Shown here in pieces: positions 28,376 through 36,617 of a stretch of DNA of 64,000 bases. The notes below the pieces were generated by a model that was given only the letters and a program-made list of their open reading frames with translations, was not told where the DNA came from and made no database searches. Source of the DNA: Rikenellaceae bacterium (GTDB lineage: Bacteria; Bacteroidota; Bacteroidia; Bacteroidales; UBA932); the NCBI GenBank assembly GCA_900771335.1, contig CAAGNP010000028.1, positions 20,963 to 84,962 on the forward strand. The letters are read 5' to 3'. The position numbers and the translations under genes are program-made. The stretch's first letter is position 1, and every line of letters begins with the position of its first letter.

Positions 28376-29625
28376 TGTGTATCATCTTAGCACTTCTTCT
28401 ATATAGGACAGCCCTCTTTCTCTACAAGTTGGGGGCGCGTATCGCTGCACCGTTCAGCAAGAAGATCTCCCTTTTTGTTTCCGGTAGGAAGAATCTCCTG
28501 AACACAATCTCCTCAGAGGTTAAAGGCGATGAGCCGGTTATATGGTTCCATTGCCCATCGGTAGGTGAATTTGAGCAGGCGAGACCCATCATAGAGAGGT
28601 ATAAGGAGAGGGGGGGCACATCTAAAATTCTATTGACTTTTTTCTCCCCATCCGGGTATGAGTTGAGAAAAAATTACCCACATGCAGATTGGGTATTCTA
28701 TCTCCCTATGGATTCCAAAAGAAATGCTGCAAAATTCCTCGACGCAGTGAATCCTCAGATGGCTGTATTCGTCAAGTATGACTATTGGTATTTCTATCTG
28801 ACTCAGTTGAAAAAGAGGGAGATACCCACATATATAGTCTCTGCCATATTTAGGGAGGAGCAGCCATTTTTTAAATCCTGGGGGAATCTCTGGAGAGAGA
28901 TGTTGGGGTGTTTTACTACCCTGTATGTACAGAACCAGGACTCTGCCACTTTGCTTTTATGGCAAGGGGTGAAAAATGTGGTTGTTGCCGGTGACACCCG
29001 ATTTGACAGAGTGAGTGATATTGTGAAGGGTGCGGCAGCTTCCAATGAGACGGTAGAGAGGTTTGTGGAGGGGAAAAGGGTGATGGTGGCCGGCAGTACA
29101 TGGAGTGAAGATGAGATGAGGATCTCCAGTGCTATCCGTGAGGGTAATCTGAAGATAGTTCTGGCCCCACACGAGGTATATCAGGATCATCTATCCAAGA
29201 TTGATGAGATTTTCTCATGCTATAAGGTGGTGAGGTACACCCAGAATCCTTCTGAGGAGGAGCTAAAAGGTGCGGACATTCTGGTTATTGACTGTATTGG
29301 GTTGCTCTCATCCCTTTACAGATATGGTGAATTCGCATATATTGGTGGAGGTTTCGGGGCTGGCATTCACAATATCCTTGAGGCTGCCACATACGGCAAG
29401 GGGGTCATCTTCGGGCCCAAATATTATAAGTTTCAGGAGGCTAAAGATCTTATTGCCTTAGGTGGAGCGGTCACCTATACTACAGATTCGGAGCTCCGTT
29501 CCATCTTTGATGAGTGGGCAAAATATCCGGAAAAACTGCAGGAAGCCTCAAAAATTTCCAAAAAATATGTTGAGGATAATCAGGGTGCATCAGATATTTT
29601 TTTAAAAAACGTATTCTCCCTCTAA
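28375..29625 (+). CDS. waaA: 3-deoxy-D-manno-octulosonic acid transferase
   Basis: GT30 glycosyltransferase (KdtA/WaaA) that adds Kdo from CMP-Kdo to lipid A precursor at the inner membrane. The 416-residue protein has an N-terminal hydrophobic anchor, the GT30 N-domain with CPSVGEFEQARPII and the catalytic-base glutamate in it, and the C-domain with the nucleotide-sugar segment GGGFGAGIHNILEAATYG. Length is normal. It starts on the last base of the preceding stop codon (TAATG overlap), so it is co-transcribed with the sigma/anti-sigma-like pair, which may place lipid A core synthesis under the same control. Confidence 0.92.
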   Translation: MCIILALLLYRTALFLYKLGARIAAPFSKKISLFVSGRKNLLNTISSEVKGDEPVIWFHCPSVGEFEQARPIIERYKERGGTSKILLTFFSPSGYELRKNYPHADWVFYLPMDSKRNAAKFLDAVNPQMAVFVKYDYWYFYLTQLKKREIPTYIVSAIFREEQPFFKSWGNLWREMLGCFTTLYVQNQDSATLLLWQGVKNVVVAGDTRFDRVSDIVKGAAASNETVERFVEGKRVMVAGSTWSEDEMRISSAIREGNLKIVLAPHEVYQDHLSKIDEIFSCYKVVRYTQNPSEEELKGADILVIDCIGLLSSLYRYGEFAYIGGGFGAGIHNILEAATYGKGVIFGPKYYKFQEAKDLIALGGAVTYTTDSELRSIFDEWAKYPEKLQEASKISKKYVEDNQGASDIFLKNVFSL

Positions 29626-29660
29626 AATTTTTAAAATTCAGTTTTTAATTTCTTAAATCC

Positions 29661-29691
29661 TTGTAATTCAAATCTTTGGACTCTATTTTTG
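29661..29691 (+). promoter_or_regulatory. Promoter for the ComM-like ATPase
   Basis: TTG at 29661-29663 and TATTTTTG at 29684-29691 are spaced by 20 bases, matching the Bacteroidota promoter. The ATG follows 13 bases downstream. The rest of 29626-29704 is AT-rich with no gene. Confidence 0.55.
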
Positions 29692-29704
29692 GAGTAAAAA
29701 AAAG

Positions 29705-31225
29705 ATGTTGTTCAGGACTTATTGTGCCACTTGTGTGGGTTTGGAAGTGATCCCGGTGGTAGTTGAAATATCTGTGCAGACAGGTATAGGGATTTTTTTG
29801 GTCGGATTGCCGGACAGTGCAGTCAAGGAGTCTTTATTGAGGGTCACTACAGCCCTTCAGAGCTGCGATTATCGGATTCCCGGAAGGAAGGTGGTGATCA
29901 ATCTTGCCCCTGCGAATATCAGGAAGGAGGGGTCAGGGTATGATGTTGCGATAGCAATAGGGCTATTGGCCACTTCCCATCAGATTGTGGCACCGGACAT
30001 ATCGGATTTCCTGATATTGGGAGAACTCTCCCTTGACGGTTCGCTCAGAAGCGTCCCCGGTGCGTTGCCAATAGCGATGAGGGGTGCAGAGATGGGGTTC
30101 AAGAGGTGTATTTTTCCGGCGGATTCCGCGATTGAGGCATCGGAGGTGGAGGGGATAACGATATATGGGGTGAAGAATATTTCCGAGGTGGTCGATGTTA
30201 TAAATGGTGCCCCTTATACGGAGTCCCTGGTGGTGAGACGGCGTGAAGCTGCCATGGAGCCTAAAGTTCATAAATCCGATTTCAAGGATGTTATAGGGCA
30301 GGGGTTTGCGAAAAGGGGCCTGGAGATCGCTGCAAGTGGTGGTCACAATTTGATTCTCTGTGGTCCCCCTGGCTCGGGGAAGAGCTTTATGGCCTCTTGT
30401 CTGGCATCGATCCTTCCACCTATGAGCAGGCATGAATCTTTAGTCACAAGTGCAATATATTCCGTGGCAGGACTTCTCTCCGGCAGTGGGGGTTTGATCC
30501 GTGAGCGCCCCTTCCGCACACCTCACAACACTTCAAGTGTAGTGGCAATGGTGGGTGGTGGCCCCTCGGCATCCCCTGGTGAGATATCTCTTGCGCACAA
30601 TGGCGTCCTATATCTGGACGAGATATCCCTTTTCAGTGCCACTACCCTTGATCTGTTGCGTCAGCCCCTGGAGGACCGTTCAATCTCCATCTCACGGGCC
30701 AGGTATAAGGTTACATACCCTGCATCCTTTATGCTTGTCGGCTCTATGAACCCCTGCCCGTGCGGATATTATGGGGAGGAGGGGGAGAAGTGCACCTGTA
30801 CCCCCGGGATGATTTCCCGCTATCTTTCCAAGATTTCAGGTCCGCTTCTGGACAGGATGGATCTGAATATCAATGTCCGTCCCGTGGAGAAGGATCTGCT
30901 GGTCTCTGGGGCCAGGGGTGAGGGGAGTGCAGCCATTGCGCAGAGGGTGATGGCTGCACGGAAGGTGCAGATGGAGAGATTTGCCCGGGATGGAATCTAT
31001 ACAAACTCCCAAATGGATGCACGTCAGCTGAATACATATTGCCCGTTGGGCAAAAATGAGCGCGATTTTATGGGCAAGGCAATGGATAAATTGGCTCTGT
31101 CTGCCAGAGGGTATGGGCGTATTCTGCGGGTTTCCCGCACTATTGCAGACCTTGCGGGGGAGAAGAATATATCAATAAGTCACATTTCTGAAGCACTCTT
31201 GTATCGTTTCCAGGATTTTTTGTAA
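29705..31225 (+). CDS. YifB/ComM-family Mg-chelatase-like AAA+ ATPase
   Basis: A 506-residue AAA+ protein of the YifB/ComM family; ComM acts as a hexameric branch-migration helicase in natural transformation of some bacteria. Residues about 20-170 form the Lon-like N-terminal domain (GLPDSAVKES). The P-loop GPPGSGKS is at 220-227, Walker B is LYLDEI, and the zinc-binding C-terminal insert shows CPCGYYG and CTCTPG. Length is standard. The family is widespread in bacteria not known to be competent, so a role in DNA uptake is not implied. Its stop codon is part of the tsaE promoter element. Confidence 0.9.
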   Translation: MLFRTYCATCVGLEVIPVVVEISVQTGIGIFLVGLPDSAVKESLLRVTTALQSCDYRIPGRKVVINLAPANIRKEGSGYDVAIAIGLLATSHQIVAPDISDFLILGELSLDGSLRSVPGALPIAMRGAEMGFKRCIFPADSAIEASEVEGITIYGVKNISEVVDVINGAPYTESLVVRRREAAMEPKVHKSDFKDVIGQGFAKRGLEIAASGGHNLILCGPPGSGKSFMASCLASILPPMSRHESLVTSAIYSVAGLLSGSGGLIRERPFRTPHNTSSVVAMVGGGPSASPGEISLAHNGVLYLDEISLFSATTLDLLRQPLEDRSISISRARYKVTYPASFMLVGSMNPCPCGYYGEEGEKCTCTPGMISRYLSKISGPLLDRMDLNINVRPVEKDLLVSGARGEGSAAIAQRVMAARKVQMERFARDGIYTNSQMDARQLNTYCPLGKNERDFMGKAMDKLALSARGYGRILRVSRTIADLAGEKNISISHISEALLYRFQDFL

Positions 31226-31230
31226 CTTTG
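31223..31230 (+). promoter_or_regulatory. Promoter -7 element for tsaE overlapping the upstream stop codon
   Basis: TAACTTTG begins with the TAA stop of the ComM-like gene and ends 6 bases before the tsaE ATG at 31237. A TTG at 31199-31201 lies 21 bases upstream. If used, the transcript would be leaderless. It also overlaps the alternative TTG start at 31228, arguing for the ATG. Confidence 0.45.
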
Positions 31231-31236
31231 AAGGTT

Positions 31237-31653
31237 ATGAAAGATATAGTTATCAAAGGCCTTGACAGCATTGACCAGGCGGCAAAAGAGTTTTTACAGG
31301 AGATAGGTGACAATAGGATTATAGCACTTTATGGCTCTATGGGGGCAGGAAAGACCACATTTGTGACAGCTCTGTGCAGGGTTTTGGGTGTGGAAGATGT
31401 GGTGAACAGTCCCACTTTTACCATTGTCAACGAGTATCGTACAGAGGACGGGGAACCTGTATTCCACTTTGACTTCTATAGGATTAAATCGCTCAGAGAG
31501 GTGGAGGATCTTGGTTTTGAGGAGTATGTTTACAGCGATTGCATGTGTTTGATGGAGTGGCCTGAGATGATAGAGGAGATGTTGCCGGAGGATACTTTAA
31601 GGGTCTCTATATCCGAGCAGGAAGATGGAACCAGATTGATCAAATTTATTTAA
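31237..31653 (+). CDS. tsaE: tRNA threonylcarbamoyladenosine biosynthesis ATPase TsaE
   Basis: P-loop ATPase that works with TsaB and TsaD to attach threonylcarbamoyl to A37 of ANN-decoding tRNAs. Walker A is LYGSMGAGKTTF, followed by the family element VNSPTFTIVNEY and a C-terminal FDFYRI/LMEWPE region. At 138 residues it is full length. I choose the ATG at 31237 over TTG at 31228. The partner enzyme TsaC, which makes the threonylcarbamoyl-AMP donor, is encoded at 38611-39177 on the other strand. Confidence 0.93.
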   Translation: MKDIVIKGLDSIDQAAKEFLQEIGDNRIIALYGSMGAGKTTFVTALCRVLGVEDVVNSPTFTIVNEYRTEDGEPVFHFDFYRIKSLREVEDLGFEEYVYSDCMCLMEWPEMIEEMLPEDTLRVSISEQEDGTRLIKFI

Positions 31654-31660
31654 TATCGAT

Positions 31661-32830
31661 ATGAAAAAATTATTTGCTTTATCACTTTCGTTCCTATTGA
31701 TGGTCTCTTGCACCTCTGCACAGAAAGAGATTCAAGTGGGAGCGTTGTCATTTGACGAGTATCTTCCTCTATTGGAGGGAAAAAAGGTATCTATCCTATC
31801 AAATCAGACCGGTATGGTCTCTTCTACTACCCACCTTCTTGATACATTGCTTGATATGGGGGTAAATGTGGTATCTATCATGTCTCCTGAACACGGTTTC
31901 AGAGGTGATGCTGATGCCGGTGAGCATGTCAGCAGCTCTATCGATCCCAAGACAGGTATTCCTATCAGATCCCTTTACGAAACAGGTGTAAACAGACCTT
32001 CAGATGAGTCTATGGCTGAGTTTGATGTTATGATCTTTGACTTGCAGGATGTGGGTGTAAGATTCTATACATACAATGCGACTATGGCCAGAATGATGGA
32101 TGCTTGTGCCCAGTTCGGCAAGAAGATGATCGTTCTTGACAGACCTAATCCTCTTGGTTACTATGTAGACGGCCCTATTTTGGATATGCAGTACAAATCC
32201 GGTGTTGGTTGGCTCCCTGTACCTGTGGTTCACGGTATGACTCTTGGTGAGCTTGCACTTATGATCAATGGTGAAGGGTGGCTTAAAGATGGTATCCAAT
32301 GCGATTTGACAGTGGTGCCTTGTAAGAACTACACCCGTGATATGGAGTATGTCCTCCCTATCAAACCATCTCCAAACCTACCTAATATGAAGTCAATATA
32401 CCTTTATCCTTCGACATGCTATTTCGAGGCTACACCAGTGAGCTTAGGTAGAGGTACAGACAAGCCTTTCCAGATCTATGGTCACCCTGATATGACAGGT
32501 TATGAGTTCTCATTCACCCCTCGCAGTGTTCCGGGTGCCAAGAACCCTCCACAGCTTGACAAACTTTGTTATGGTGTAGACTTGAGTGGTCTTACCGATG
32601 AGGAGATTAAAGCTGAAGGTATTAATCTTGAATATGTGATCGATGCATACAACAATCTCAAACTTGATGATAAGGCTATGTTCAGAAAATTCTTTGAACT
32701 TCTTATCGGCCAAGGTTATGTAAGGGAGATGATTGTAGAGGGTAAGAGTGCAGCCGAGATCGAGGCGATGTGGGCAGATGATGTAGTGAAATTCAAAGAG
32801 CAGAGAGCTCCATACCTTATTTACGAATAG
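31661..32830 (+). CDS. namZ: Exo-beta-N-acetylmuramidase NamZ-like lipoprotein (DUF1343)
   Basis: A 389-residue lipoprotein (signal peptide with LLMVSC, Cys17) of the DUF1343 family. A characterised family member, NamZ, removes terminal N-acetylmuramic acid from peptidoglycan fragments. The conserved blocks SNQTG, SPEHGFRGDADAGEHV, FDLQDVGVRFYTY, LDRPNPLG and the C-terminal PSPNLPN region are all present, so the fold looks intact. It probably serves peptidoglycan recycling or scavenging at the cell surface or in the periplasm. It starts 7 bases after tsaE and is closed by a strong terminator. Confidence 0.88.
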   Translation: MKKLFALSLSFLLMVSCTSAQKEIQVGALSFDEYLPLLEGKKVSILSNQTGMVSSTTHLLDTLLDMGVNVVSIMSPEHGFRGDADAGEHVSSSIDPKTGIPIRSLYETGVNRPSDESMAEFDVMIFDLQDVGVRFYTYNATMARMMDACAQFGKKMIVLDRPNPLGYYVDGPILDMQYKSGVGWLPVPVVHGMTLGELALMINGEGWLKDGIQCDLTVVPCKNYTRDMEYVLPIKPSPNLPNMKSIYLYPSTCYFEATPVSLGRGTDKPFQIYGHPDMTGYEFSFTPRSVPGAKNPPQLDKLCYGVDLSGLTDEEIKAEGINLEYVIDAYNNLKLDDKAMFRKFFELLIGQGYVREMIVEGKSAAEIEAMWADDVVKFKEQRAPYLIYE

Positions 32831-32866
32831 TAATCGGTTATTCCAGGCTTGAGTCCGGTATTTATA

Positions 32867-32917
32867 GAGTTCCCGCGACAGGATTTTGAAAAAATCTGAC
32901 GCGGGAACTCTTTTTTT
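32867..32917 (+). terminator. Strong rho-independent terminator after namZ (CCCGCGWCAG family)
   Basis: GAGTTCCCGCG (32867-32877) pairs perfectly with CGCGGGAACTC (32900-32910), extended inward by CAG/CTG after one A-A mismatch, and is followed by seven T residues (32911-32917). The core half-sites CCCGCGACAG and CTGACGCGGG are shared with the 17.8 kb hairpin. Confidence 0.85.
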
Positions 32918-32923
32918 ACCTTT

Positions 32924-32957
32924 CTGCGACAGAAAATCGGTAAAATCTGACGCGGGA
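32924..32957. repeat. Second, degenerate CCCGCGWCAG hairpin between namZ and pnuC
   Basis: CTGCGACAG (32924-32932) and CTGACGCGGG (32947-32956) form an imperfect hairpin of the same design as the adjacent terminator, with an A-A mismatch at the same place. It sits 3 bases before the pnuC stop on the minus strand and lacks a T-tract, so it may be a decayed or alternative terminator copy. Confidence 0.6.
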
Positions 32958-32959
32958 TA

Positions 32960-33640
32960 TTATTTTGAAAGTTTCAACCAAACTCTGTATCCATTTATGG
33001 AGTTGGCTGTATAGAAGAGCCACATTATGAGCATTGGTGCCGAATGGGGCTCACCTGCCACTGTAAACTGGAGCCAGATGTATACAGATACCAGATTCAC
33101 GAGGACCCAGAGGATCCATTGCTCCATATATGCATTGACCATAAGTAGCATAGCTATAATAGAGACTATAGTGGTGATGGCATCCTTTACTGGATACGGA
33201 TCCCCCACCTTAGCGAGAATTATTGCCCCGAGAGCGGTGGTCAGCAATGTGGCACCACCCCAGATGGCCCTCTGCCTCCAGGAGAGCCTTCGCCCCTCTA
33301 CCTGTGAAGAGTTTCCGACACTCCCCCTTTTGCGCCAGCTGAAAAAGCCGATAAACTGCATTGGGATATAATATAGGGCATTTAGTGCAAAGTCACCATA
33401 CAATTGGGACTTGAATGATATATAGGCATAGAGAGAGACATTCACCAGACCGAAGATATAGTTCACAATACTACCTTTGGCACAAAGAACCACGTTCACA
33501 AGTCCCGCAATGGCTGCAACCATCCCGAGTACGTCCCACTCTCCTGTCAATGATGAATATATAACACTGCAAGCCACCACTCCGACTATCAGAAAATAGT
33601 CGAAGGGGGCAAGTGTGCTATAGAATTTTGTCTTAGTCAT
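32960..33640 (-). CDS. pnuC: Nicotinamide riboside/mononucleotide transporter PnuC
   Basis: A 226-residue inner-membrane protein with about seven hydrophobic helices, matching PnuC vitamin-B3 transporters that move nicotinamide riboside by facilitated diffusion. Family features are the early WDVLGMVAAIAGLVNVVLCAKG, then YIFGLVNVSLYAYISFKSQLYGD, YIPMQFIGFFSW and the later LWVLVNLVSVYIWLQF. It is the last gene of a long minus-strand cluster and overlaps the S9 peptidase by 8 bases. No NAD-linked riboswitch or kinase gene is visible next to it. Confidence 0.9.
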   Translation of the reverse strand: MTKTKFYSTLAPFDYFLIVGVVACSVIYSSLTGEWDVLGMVAAIAGLVNVVLCAKGSIVNYIFGLVNVSLYAYISFKSQLYGDFALNALYYIPMQFIGFFSWRKRGSVGNSSQVEGRRLSWRQRAIWGGATLLTTALGAIILAKVGDPYPVKDAITTIVSIIAMLLMVNAYMEQWILWVLVNLVSVYIWLQFTVAGEPHSAPMLIMWLFYTANSINGYRVWLKLSK

Positions 33641-36104
33641 TGTTCATTTGAGGAATATCTACTGTATTCTCAAAATCTTCAAGAAGATATCTGCTGTAGA
33701 AGTCAGCCATCCTCCAGAAGAAATATTCAGACATATCTCCGAAACCATGTCTCTGACCTGGAAGATAAAGCATTTCAAAGCGTTTGTTGGCTCTGATAAG
33801 GGCATCTACCACTCTGGTGGTATTGGCAGGGTGAACATTGTCATCGATATCACCATGAACGAGCAGAAGTCTACCTTTAAGGTTCTTTGCAAGTTCGTGG
33901 TTTTTCTTGATATCATATTTGAAAGTGGTATCACCTTTCTCTGTAACCACCTCTTTCACGCCATGGTGAGTCTCACTCCACCAACGGTTATAAATGCTGT
34001 TGTCGTGATTACCGGCACAAGATACAGCCACTTTATAGAAATCCGGATAGGTCAGAATAGCTGCAGTAGACATAAATCCTCCACCTGAGTGGCCATGGAT
34101 ACCCACTCTGTTGATGTCGATGAAGCTATGGCGGGCAGCCAACTGCTGTGCAGCCACTTTCTGATCCTCAAGACCGTAGTCACGAAGATTGCCGTAACCG
34201 AAGTTGTGGTACCATTTCGAACGGTTAGGGTGACCGCCACGGTTACCTACTGTGATAACTACGAAGCCAAGCTGAGCAAGACGGTCGATTCTGTCCATAC
34301 CTTTTGACCATGAGTAGTTTGTAGCCTCGGTTTGTGGACCCGGATATACATACTCGATGATAGGGTAAACTTTAGTGGAGTCAAAGTCGAATGGTTTGTA
34401 CATTACGCCGTGAAGATCTGTGACGCCATCTGCAGCTTTAACCACGAAAGTCTCAGGAAATTTGTAACCGGCCATCAACAGCTGGCTGAAATCTGAAACT
34501 TCGAGATCCATCACCTTGCGGCCCATATTGTCATATAAAGTGTTGGTAGGGATAGCATCCACGCGTGAGGCGCTGTTTACGAAGAACTTGGCATCATCGC
34601 ACATGAATGTCATGTTGTCAAAATTGCCATCATTGAGGAGCTTCATGCCGGTGCCGTCAAAATTGATGCGATAAAGGTGTGCATAGTAAGGATTCTCTTT
34701 TTTGTTGACACCATGAGCAGTGAAATATACTACCCTTGCAGCTTCGTCCACAGCCACAACATCCTCCACGTGCCAAGCACCTTTAGTGATCGCATTTTTG
34801 AGTTTGCCGTCTGCGCTGTACAAATACAAATGTGCCCAGCCGTTTCTTTCTGACCATTGGATAAGTTCCTGACCTTTATTCACCTCCCTTAGAGAACGGG
34901 TCTCAATATAGGTATTCAATCTCTCTTCGATAACTACTCTTGCAGTGTGGTCGCCAAGGGTCACTTTACATACATCGACTCTGTGAAGATCTCTGCTCAA
35001 ACGGGTAAGATAGAAATAGTCATTGCCACCAAGCCATTGGATAGAGTAATAGTCTTTGTATCTCTCCTTGTTGGTCATTGGTTTGTAAGCTACATCTATA
35101 GACTGGTCCTTGAATGCTGCCACATTGATATATTTGTGACTCTTGCTCTCCATGTCGAAAAGAAGTGTATATGTCTTGGGACCGGGCTCACCGGGCATCT
35201 GGTATTTATATGCCTCAAGTTTAGGGCGTTTCTCTGATACAGCATCGATAACCCAAAGCTCTTTCACCTCGGACATGTCGTATTTGTTCATAACGAAATG
35301 TTTCGAATCTGGAGACCATGCTGCATATATTCTGTAACGCTTGGTGGTATCCCTGTCATCAACGATACCTTTATAGTCATCACCACCATAAGCACAAGCT
35401 TTGGTTCCGTCTGTAGTAAGGCGGTGCTCAACGATGGTAGAATCTTTGTCATCCTCCATGATCTTGCGGAGGTTGTTCATATCTGTATAATAAAGATCAT
35501 AACCCTTGGCATATACCACTATACTGCTGTCCGGAGAGATAGATGCCCAGCGTGGGTAATCTTTCTTTTTGTCCTCATCAGAGATATCTGTAAGGGTGCG
35601 TGTGGCGATGTCGTATTTGAAGCGGAAAAGCTTTTTCTCCATCTCCGGGCGTTTTTTTCTGGCGGCAGCAGTAGTGTCAGCTTCCTCCTTTTTCTTTTTA
35701 TCCTTCTTCTCTACCTCAAGCTTTGACTGTATCTCGAAAGTGAAATATTTGTCCTCTTTGAGCTCAAGTCTCTGAATGGGAATATGCTGTGCATCAAGTG
35801 GATCATGGGTAATCTCTGAGAGTTCCATCGCCAGCTTGTCCATATCAAAAATGGCTGTTTTGGTTTTGGCCACAGGATCAACAATGTAATATTGTGTCCC
35901 TTCTGATGTTTTCCATGTATACCAGAACTTGTTTGAGTTTGCAAACCAATTGGGTCTTAGGGTGGTAGAGTATACCATCCTGTTCATCTTCTTGGGAGAG
36001 AATCTCTCTGCAAGCTCATAGTTGGCTTCAGTGACAGGTGTCTGGGCCATAGCGCCAAACGACAACACCAAAGCGGCAATGATTAAAGCAAATGTTCTTT
36101 TCAT
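33633..36104 (-). CDS. Exported S9-family dipeptidyl peptidase
   Basis: An 823-residue periplasmic serine peptidase like dipeptidyl peptidase IV. A signal peptide (ending GAMAQ) is followed by an eight-bladed propeller region (about 25-560) and an alpha/beta hydrolase domain. The triad is visible as Ser in GHSGGG, Asp in HGDIDDNVH and His in QRHGFG. A Lys/Glu-rich insertion (EVEKKDKKKKEEADTTAAARKK) near residue 130-155 interrupts the early propeller. It cleaves dipeptides from oligopeptides, feeding amino-acid or peptide uptake. It lies 2 bases after the YfcE-like gene. Confidence 0.92.
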   Translation of the reverse strand: MKRTFALIIAALVLSFGAMAQTPVTEANYELAERFSPKKMNRMVYSTTLRPNWFANSNKFWYTWKTSEGTQYYIVDPVAKTKTAIFDMDKLAMELSEITHDPLDAQHIPIQRLELKEDKYFTFEIQSKLEVEKKDKKKKEEADTTAAARKKRPEMEKKLFRFKYDIATRTLTDISDEDKKKDYPRWASISPDSSIVVYAKGYDLYYTDMNNLRKIMEDDKDSTIVEHRLTTDGTKACAYGGDDYKGIVDDRDTTKRYRIYAAWSPDSKHFVMNKYDMSEVKELWVIDAVSEKRPKLEAYKYQMPGEPGPKTYTLLFDMESKSHKYINVAAFKDQSIDVAYKPMTNKERYKDYYSIQWLGGNDYFYLTRLSRDLHRVDVCKVTLGDHTARVVIEERLNTYIETRSLREVNKGQELIQWSERNGWAHLYLYSADGKLKNAITKGAWHVEDVVAVDEAARVVYFTAHGVNKKENPYYAHLYRINFDGTGMKLLNDGNFDNMTFMCDDAKFFVNSASRVDAIPTNTLYDNMGRKVMDLEVSDFSQLLMAGYKFPETFVVKAADGVTDLHGVMYKPFDFDSTKVYPIIEYVYPGPQTEATNYSWSKGMDRIDRLAQLGFVVITVGNRGGHPNRSKWYHNFGYGNLRDYGLEDQKVAAQQLAARHSFIDINRVGIHGHSGGGFMSTAAILTYPDFYKVAVSCAGNHDNSIYNRWWSETHHGVKEVVTEKGDTTFKYDIKKNHELAKNLKGRLLLVHGDIDDNVHPANTTRVVDALIRANKRFEMLYLPGQRHGFGDMSEYFFWRMADFYSRYLLEDFENTVDIPQMNND

Positions 36105-36106
36105 AT

Positions 36107-36616
36107 TTATAACGGTTTATTGTTGTTTCTGTCCCATTCTCCAACCTCCATCTCGACAATCTTGCCACCATCTATCTTGAACCTGAGGGCAGTCCTGACT
36201 ATATGGAATCCTGAGTTTCCGGCAGCACCTGGATTGATGGTCATCATGTCATATTTCTTGTCATTCATCACCTTAAGGATATGTGAATGTCCACATATGA
36301 AGAGGTTTGGAAGATGTGCGTTTATAAGCTGGAACGCTTTGAAATCGTACCTTCCCGGATATCCTCCTATGTGCATCATCAGCACCTTCATCCCTTCACA
36401 CTCGAAAAACTGGGTATATGGAACCCTCTGACGGATATCTGTACCATCACAGTTTCCATACACAGCTTTAAGTGGTTTGAAGTGAGCTATTGCACTTAAA
36501 GTCTCAAGGTTTCCAAAATCACCGGCATGCCACACCTCATCTACAGGTTCAAGGAACTCCCTGAGCTTCTCATCGAAGGTGCAATGTGTGTCGGAGATAA
36601 GGCCGATATACTTCAT
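36107..36616 (-). CDS. YfcE/MJ0936-type metallophosphoesterase
   Basis: A 169-residue cytoplasmic phosphodiesterase. Metal-binding motifs are in order: DTHC near residue 9 (SDTH), AGDFG, YGNCD, MHIGGY and GHSH. The length and motif spacing fit YfcE-type enzymes, which hydrolyse model phosphodiesters in vitro but whose natural substrate is generally unknown. It lies in the long minus-strand cluster, 1 base after the DUF5009 gene and 2 bases before the S9 peptidase gene. Confidence 0.87.
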   Translation of the reverse strand: MKYIGLISDTHCTFDEKLREFLEPVDEVWHAGDFGNLETLSAIAHFKPLKAVYGNCDGTDIRQRVPYTQFFECEGMKVLMMHIGGYPGRYDFKAFQLINAHLPNLFICGHSHILKVMNDKKYDMMTINPGAAGNSGFHIVRTALRFKIDGGKIVEMEVGEWDRNNNKPL

Positions 36617-36617
36617 C

